Shown: positions 8,174 to 11,355 of the stretch, in pieces
How positions within the stretch are numbered: the first letter of the stretch is position 1
Layout of the letters: every line of letters begins with the position of its first letter
Position numbers and translations under genes: made by a program
Notes under the pieces: model-generated
Told to the model about the DNA's origin: nothing
Seen by the model: only the letters and a program-made list of their open reading frames with translations
Databases searched by the model: none
Assembly (NCBI GenBank): GCA_003024985.2
Contig: PXIH01S0000407.1
Length of the DNA: 11,355 bases
Source: Euperipatoides rowelli
Lineage: Eukaryota; Onychophora; Udeonychophora; Euonychophora; Peripatopsidae
Reading direction: 5' to 3' (one strand)

Positions 8174-8578
8174 CAATTAGCAAGAGGTCAAAGTTTATTT
8201 ACCTGCCAGGAACAGCAATTGTGTTTTATGAGTAAGATGGGAAAATTCAGCAAGTTAATTTATTTACAGTATTCGTTTTAAGTGAGTTCCAGTATTTATT
8301 ATATTTTTTAAAGTTTAAGAATTTCAACAATTAAGAATCTTGGGAGTTAGCCAAAGATAAGCACTCACTATTTATGGCTGAAAAAAGAGACCTTGTTCGC
8401 ATACTAAGTCATAGTACTAGCAAAGAGAAGAAGCACACCAATATTGTTTCTGAAATCAAGAGTTAGCGCACTACTTTATTATCTTTGTAATTTAATCAAC
8501 AACCATAGATATTATTTTAAATTTATTTTTAAACATGAATTAGGATAAAGCCCTTTGAGAAGAATTAAGGAGTAGATA

Positions 8579-8622
8579 GTAAAAGTGCAGAATATTTTAT
8601 TGTAAAAGTGCAGAATATTTAT
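8579..8622. repeat. 23-bp tandem duplication
   Basis: The unit gtaaaagtgcagaatatttt occurs at 8579 and again from 8602, with a small indel after the T-run. It lies just upstream of, or inside, the presumed LTR of the Gypsy remnant. Confidence 0.85.
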
Positions 8623-8639
8623 CCGCAAGAGTGAAAGAA

Positions 8640-8844
8640 GAGAATTGAGATCATCAAAAAAGGAAAGGACATTAATTTGATTTCAAACACAGCATTTTAT
8701 GTATGTCCTAATTAATATGCACGTTAGACACCAGCTAACAACAAACACTCTAGAACAGCAGTTCTAAAGGAAAATACATGTAATAGTTATTAAAATAGTT
8801 AGGTTTTTATTTGTATAATGTATTGTATAATACATAAATAAAAT
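8640..8844 (+). mobile_element. Presumed 3' part of a Gypsy-type 5' LTR
   Basis: Inferred from position: it directly precedes a primer binding site and carries an AATAAA signal at about 8836-8841, as expected near the end of an LTR. The left limit is arbitrary because no TG...CA terminus or second LTR is visible, and the 3' edge has no clean CA. A short inverted repeat TAGAAC/GTTCTA (8751-8766) is internal to it. Confidence 0.4.
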
Positions 8845-8855
8845 TGGCGACGAGG
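8845..8855 (+). other. tRNA-Ser(GCU)-type primer binding site
   Basis: TGGCGACGAGG is complementary to the 3' end ...CCUCGUCGCCA of animal tRNA-Ser(GCU), and is followed by AT as in many Ty3/Gypsy elements that use this primer. It would be the site where minus-strand DNA synthesis started. It stands 28 bases before the gag start codon, the expected order. Confidence 0.7.
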
Positions 8856-8883
8856 ATAATATTTCGTCAAGTGATTTTTGAAA

Positions 8884-9175
8884 ATGTCATTAGGATGTTT
8901 TGAAATCTTCGATCTAGAAGTTCATGATTGGAGCAAATGGAAGAAAAACTTATGGTACCTACAATAATATTATTAGGTGATATAACTTAGGAAGTGCTTC
9001 ATGATCTATTCTCACTGGAAGATCCCAATACCAAAAATGAAGCACAAGTGCTGGAGAGACTTTCTGAATTTTTTTTTTTTTCAAAGAATATTACTTTCAG
9101 TAGAAAGGTTCTATTTTTCAAAATGCAAACAAAAGAAGGGAAAAAAAACCCATCTCAGACTACATGTTAGCTTAT
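8884..9175 (+). pseudogene. Ty3/Gypsy LTR-retrotransposon gag, broken N-terminal part
   Basis: This is capsid-precursor (gag) sequence of an LTR retrotransposon. Four pieces in different frames follow the order of a Gypsy gag. From 8884: MSLGCFEIFDLEVHDWSKWK and on to a stop at 8965-8967. From 8991: EVLHDLFSLEDPNTKNEAQV, continuing LERLSEF. From 9100: VERFYFSKCKQKKG. From 9152: ISDYMLAY and a stop at 9176-9178. The FD...W..W/Y opening, the LHDL...P segment, the ERFxF...KQ core and the following ISDY are typical of the family. It is interrupted by stops, frameshifts, an internal loss and a T-run at 9069-9081, and ends in a fold-back copy of itself. No protease, reverse transcriptase or integrase follows. 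It cannot make a functional protein. Confidence 0.65.
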
Positions 9176-9277
9176 TAGATTCATATTGTATGAATATAAT
9201 ACGCTAACATGTAGTCGGAGATGTTTTTCCCCTTTTGTTTGCATTTTGAAAAATAGAACCTTTCTACTGAAAAGTTC
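9093..9277. repeat. Long fold-back: inverted duplication of gag sequence
   Basis: The left arm 9093-9185 and right arm 9189-9277 are reverse complements over their whole length with few mismatches and some indels in the A-run, separated by 3 bases (TTG, 9186-9188). Shared blocks include cagtagaaaggttctatttt, caaaatgcaaacaaaag and gactacatgttagc. The left arm is itself in-order gag sequence, so this is an inverted duplication of retrotransposon DNA, not an inserted MITE. The single-stranded form would be a hairpin of about 90 bp. Confidence 0.9.
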
Positions 9278-9279
9278 TA

Positions 9280-9315
9280 TTATTATTATTGTCATTTTAT
9301 TAACAATAATAATAA
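9280..9315. repeat. ATT-microsatellite hairpin
   Basis: TTATTATTATTGT at 9280-9292 pairs exactly with ACAATAATAATAA at 9303-9315 over a 10-nt loop, immediately next to the gag fold-back. Confidence 0.85.
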
Positions 9316-9439
9316 ATTGTATCTTCATTTAAAGAAAGCCTATTGCTTGTGGGATTTTCTCAGAGAAGTGGTGGAAAGTAACCATTTTTTTTATTTTATT
9401 AATTCTTTCTATTATCAGAGTATTAAACATACTTAAATT

Positions 9440-10050
9440 TCTGTTTAGCTTTGGTCTTAATTATATTATCAGTGAATAAATCTTACATTATATTCCTTTT
9501 TATCCCTTGTTTTTTTTATCTTAATATTTACATTAGTTTTTTTTAAAAAAACTAGCTCGAAATGGTTAATTTAAAAGTTGTATATCGCCGCTATAACTTA
9601 AAAAGATGTATGTCCAAATTCACTCTTTTAAAGAGAGCAAAAAAAAAGAAGAAAAAAAAAACAATTTTTTTGAAGCGTTTCACTGGACCCTGGGTTATGC
9701 TCTTATGAAATTAGGTTTTTAAAGTACAAAAGGGTGGTATAAAAAAGGTCGCAAAGGATAAATCCAAATAAATAAATAAAGTTAAAAAAAATGATTTTTT
9801 TTACAGTGACAATATAGAAAATTCATGTAATAATTTGTCAGTGCGATAAAATTTCTGAAATTTCTAATAAATTGCAACACTTACGTAAGATAATTTCTTA
9901 GGAGATCCGGTTGCTGAGGCTTTTGAAACACCATCTACTGCAGGAAAGTCTTACAAGAAAATGAAAAAAGATGCAGACCAGAAAAAAGGTAATTATCTAT
10001 AAATTTCATTTATTACAGACTTACAGTTAGCAATTTTTCTTTGAAAATTA
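9440..10050 (+). repeat. Duplicated exon-containing segment, copy 3
   Basis: It matches copy 2 upstream at 9533-9560, then is interrupted by about 225 bp (roughly 9565-9790) absent from copy 2, and resumes at gattttttttacagtgacaa up to the exon. Downstream homology (tctat..att..cattacag, agcaatttttctttgaaaa) fades by about 10050. The extra block ends in an A-rich ataaataaataaag stretch and may be an inserted retroposon. Confidence 0.55.
9902..9988 (+). CDS. Repeated internal exon, copy 3 (unrecognised Lys-rich protein)
   Basis: This exon is 87 bp, 29 codons including the split one. It follows tttcttag (AG at 9900-9901) and ends at AAAAAG|gtaatt; introns are phase 1 on both sides, the previous one 2186 bp. 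The product reads DPVAEAFETPSTAGKSYKKM then KKDADQKK. It keeps the DP/EP start, the TxETxSxxS-like middle and the basic tail, and is closest to copy 2 (about 80% of bases by hand count, nearly identical in the second half). The split Gly codon at the 5' side joins copy 2 to copy 3 in frame with no stop. The same reading as for the other copies applies: a disordered repeat cassette of a longer protein, cellular role unknown. The conserved splice sites, phase and second half argue for a working exon. Confidence 0.72.
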
Positions 10051-10630
10051 ATGCTTATGGCTGCAGCTGCTAAGTTAAGAGCTGTGCAGGAGATTCTGTG
10101 GCACAATACAATAAGATTATGCTGATTGTGGTGGTTGTTCTTTGTAAGAAATAAAATATTGTTTTACTCTGCGCTTGAAAAAATTGTCATCAACTAGCAT
10201 TTGGCTAACTGAATTTTTGTTTTGGGTAGTTAAATTTTCCTAGTCAATAGCCCAAATGTTTAGTACAAGATTAAGCAAATAGTGGAATTGAAAATACTGT
10301 GTATGAAATAAGTGGGATCACATCGCCAAAATGCAATGAAAATTTATTTGTTTGCTTTTCATGTTTTAAAATTAATAACAAAAATTTGTGAATTGTATTA
10401 TTTACCCTAAAATCTTAGACAAAATTAAATTTGTGTGAAATTCCTTGGCATCCATGTTACAAAAAAAAAAAAAATTGAGTCCCTATAAATTACTAAAAAT
10501 ATAGAAATAGATGGAGAATTTTTATAAGATTGTTAAAATAACTTTCTATTGGCAATATTATATCAAAATTCATTAATAAATTGATTATAATATGGGACAC
10601 TTTACTAGAATGAGTTTCTTCATGTTGAAC
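10051..10630. other. AT-rich intronic stretch
   Basis: No gene, known repeat or RNA recognised. It holds an A-run at about 10461-10474 and otherwise unremarkable AT-rich sequence. It is intron if the gene continues to the right. Confidence 0.4.
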
Positions 10631-10739
10631 TTATGATTAGGATATCAAATGTCTTGCCCTCGTTATGAAACATTATCTCGTTCCGAGATAATGTTTCATA
10701 ACGAGGCAAGAAATTTCAAATTTGATATCGTAATCATAA
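10631..10739. repeat. 109-bp fold-back with 3-nt loop
   Basis: The left arm 10631-10680 and right arm 10684-10739 are reverse complements around TTC. The inner 23 bases cgttatgaaacattatctcg plus flank are perfect; further out there is a 1-base difference at the C-run and an extra 6-7 bases in the right arm (aaatttc), after which gatatc and ttatgatta pair again. No target-site duplication or TE motif is seen in the arms. Confidence 0.9.
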
Positions 10740-11228
10740 AAATAATATGTTTTAAATATATATGCTTTTACAAGCTTATTTTATCAGATTCTGATTTCTT
10801 TCATTCTTTCTCATATCTCATTGTTTAAAGGTATTTCAATCGCCATCCATCATTCCATATAATGAATAAGTTATCTACTTATGTTAAAACACTACTCTAT
10901 GACAGGTTTTATGGATCATTGAATACTTTACATAATCTAGCTTTAATGTTATCACTTATCATGCCACAAATCTTGATCTTAAAAAAAATGGTGTATATAT
11001 CTCCCTGAATGAAACACTTTTGGGATTGTATATTAGATAATGTTATATATAGTGCTATAAATTTGCCCACAATAAATGAAGCTCCTTATTTCTTTCTAAG
11101 AATTACTTGGTGGTGGTTTGACATAAATTATCAGTAAAAATAAGTGCTTTAGATAACGTGACTCAAAGCTATATCATGAATTGTACATACTGTAATTTGG
11201 CTTATCCTTTTTATTTTTACTTTTTTAG
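10740..11228. other. AT-rich stretch before the terminal-exon candidate
   Basis: No supported feature. It includes a pyrimidine-rich tract (about 11204-11228, ending cttttttag) that is a good splice acceptor in form. A faint resemblance of tatgacaggttttatg (about 10899) to the tatgacaaactttatg upstream of exon copy 2 was noted, but no exon follows it. Confidence 0.35.
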
Positions 11229-11284
11229 ATTTTCCATTGTTGCTTTTATCTAATCCTGAGCTTATCTATAAGAATATTTACTAA
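11229..11284 (+). CDS. Candidate next or last exon (weak)
   Basis: After a long polypyrimidine tract and AG at 11227-11228, the phase left by exon copy 3 (one G) gives a split Asp and then FPLLLLSNPELIYKNIY and a TAA stop at 11282-11284. If used, this would end the protein with a short hydrophobic tail. The only support is the acceptor quality and phase. There is no similarity to the repeated exons beyond a loose match in the first 15 bases (ccattgttg against cccgttgttg), and no clear AATAAA follows in the window. It may well be chance, or a decayed fourth copy. Confidence 0.2.
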
Positions 11285-11355
11285 TACATAATTTTATTAT
11301 ACAGTACCATAATAAGTAATTGTTTTGATCATTTTTATTTTGATGACTCACAATT

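Noticed and set aside
9093-9277. MITE insertion as the explanation of the hairpin
   Set aside because: The left arm reads as continuing gag sequence, so an inverted duplication of the retrotransposon explains it better.

Overview
The window reads as nuclear DNA of an animal, probably an invertebrate. It is strongly AT-rich by eye, full of poly(A)/poly(T) runs and short hairpins, has no long open reading frame, and carries decayed metazoan transposons: hAT-type ends, two 3' pieces of a non-LTR retrotransposon of the kind common in arthropods, and a Ty3/Gypsy LTR-retrotransposon remnant. An arthropod, perhaps a crustacean, is my guess; the sequence does not settle the species. Nothing bacterial (operons, RBS, rRNA, tRNA, CRISPR) is visible.

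The only host coding sequence I can support is a set of three tandemly duplicated small exons on the + strand, at 3369-3446, 7629-7715 and 9902-9988 (26, 29 and 29 codons). Each is bounded by AG and GT, each is phase 1 at both ends, and each ends in the same basic motif (KKMKKDTDPKE, KKMKKDTDQKK, KKMKKDADQKK). Joined in order they stay in frame, so this looks like the inside of one gene with a repeated Lys-rich, Ser/Thr-rich, probably disordered segment. Homology between copies runs into the introns. For copies 1 and 2 it can be followed for about 350-400 bp downstream. The exons therefore arose by duplication of DNA segments of roughly 0.7-0.8 kb that later grew apart through insertions. A weak candidate for a next, stop-containing exon lies at 11229-11284. 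I do not recognise the protein.

Layout: 1-82 hAT-type transposon end; 285-745 frameshifted LINE reverse-transcriptase C-terminus; 746-2100 AT-rich spacer with an 18-bp tandem duplication; 2103-2872 two blocks of agaccaaga-type repeats with strong palindromes; 3030-3810 duplicated segment copy 1, with a later LINE 3'-end insertion flanked by a 15-bp target-site duplication; 3810-7385 intron with hairpins and a G-run; 7385-8060 copy 2; 8050-8640 TACTGTA hairpins and a short tandem duplication; 8640-9277 Gypsy LTR tail, tRNA-Ser-type primer binding site, broken gag and a near-perfect fold-back of gag; 9440-10050 copy 3; 10631-10739 a second long fold-back; then AT-rich sequence to the end.

The most notable points are the expanding exon array, the split between a conserved and a fast-changing half within each exon, and long inverted duplications with only 3-nt spacers, one of which folds back retrotransposon gag on itself.
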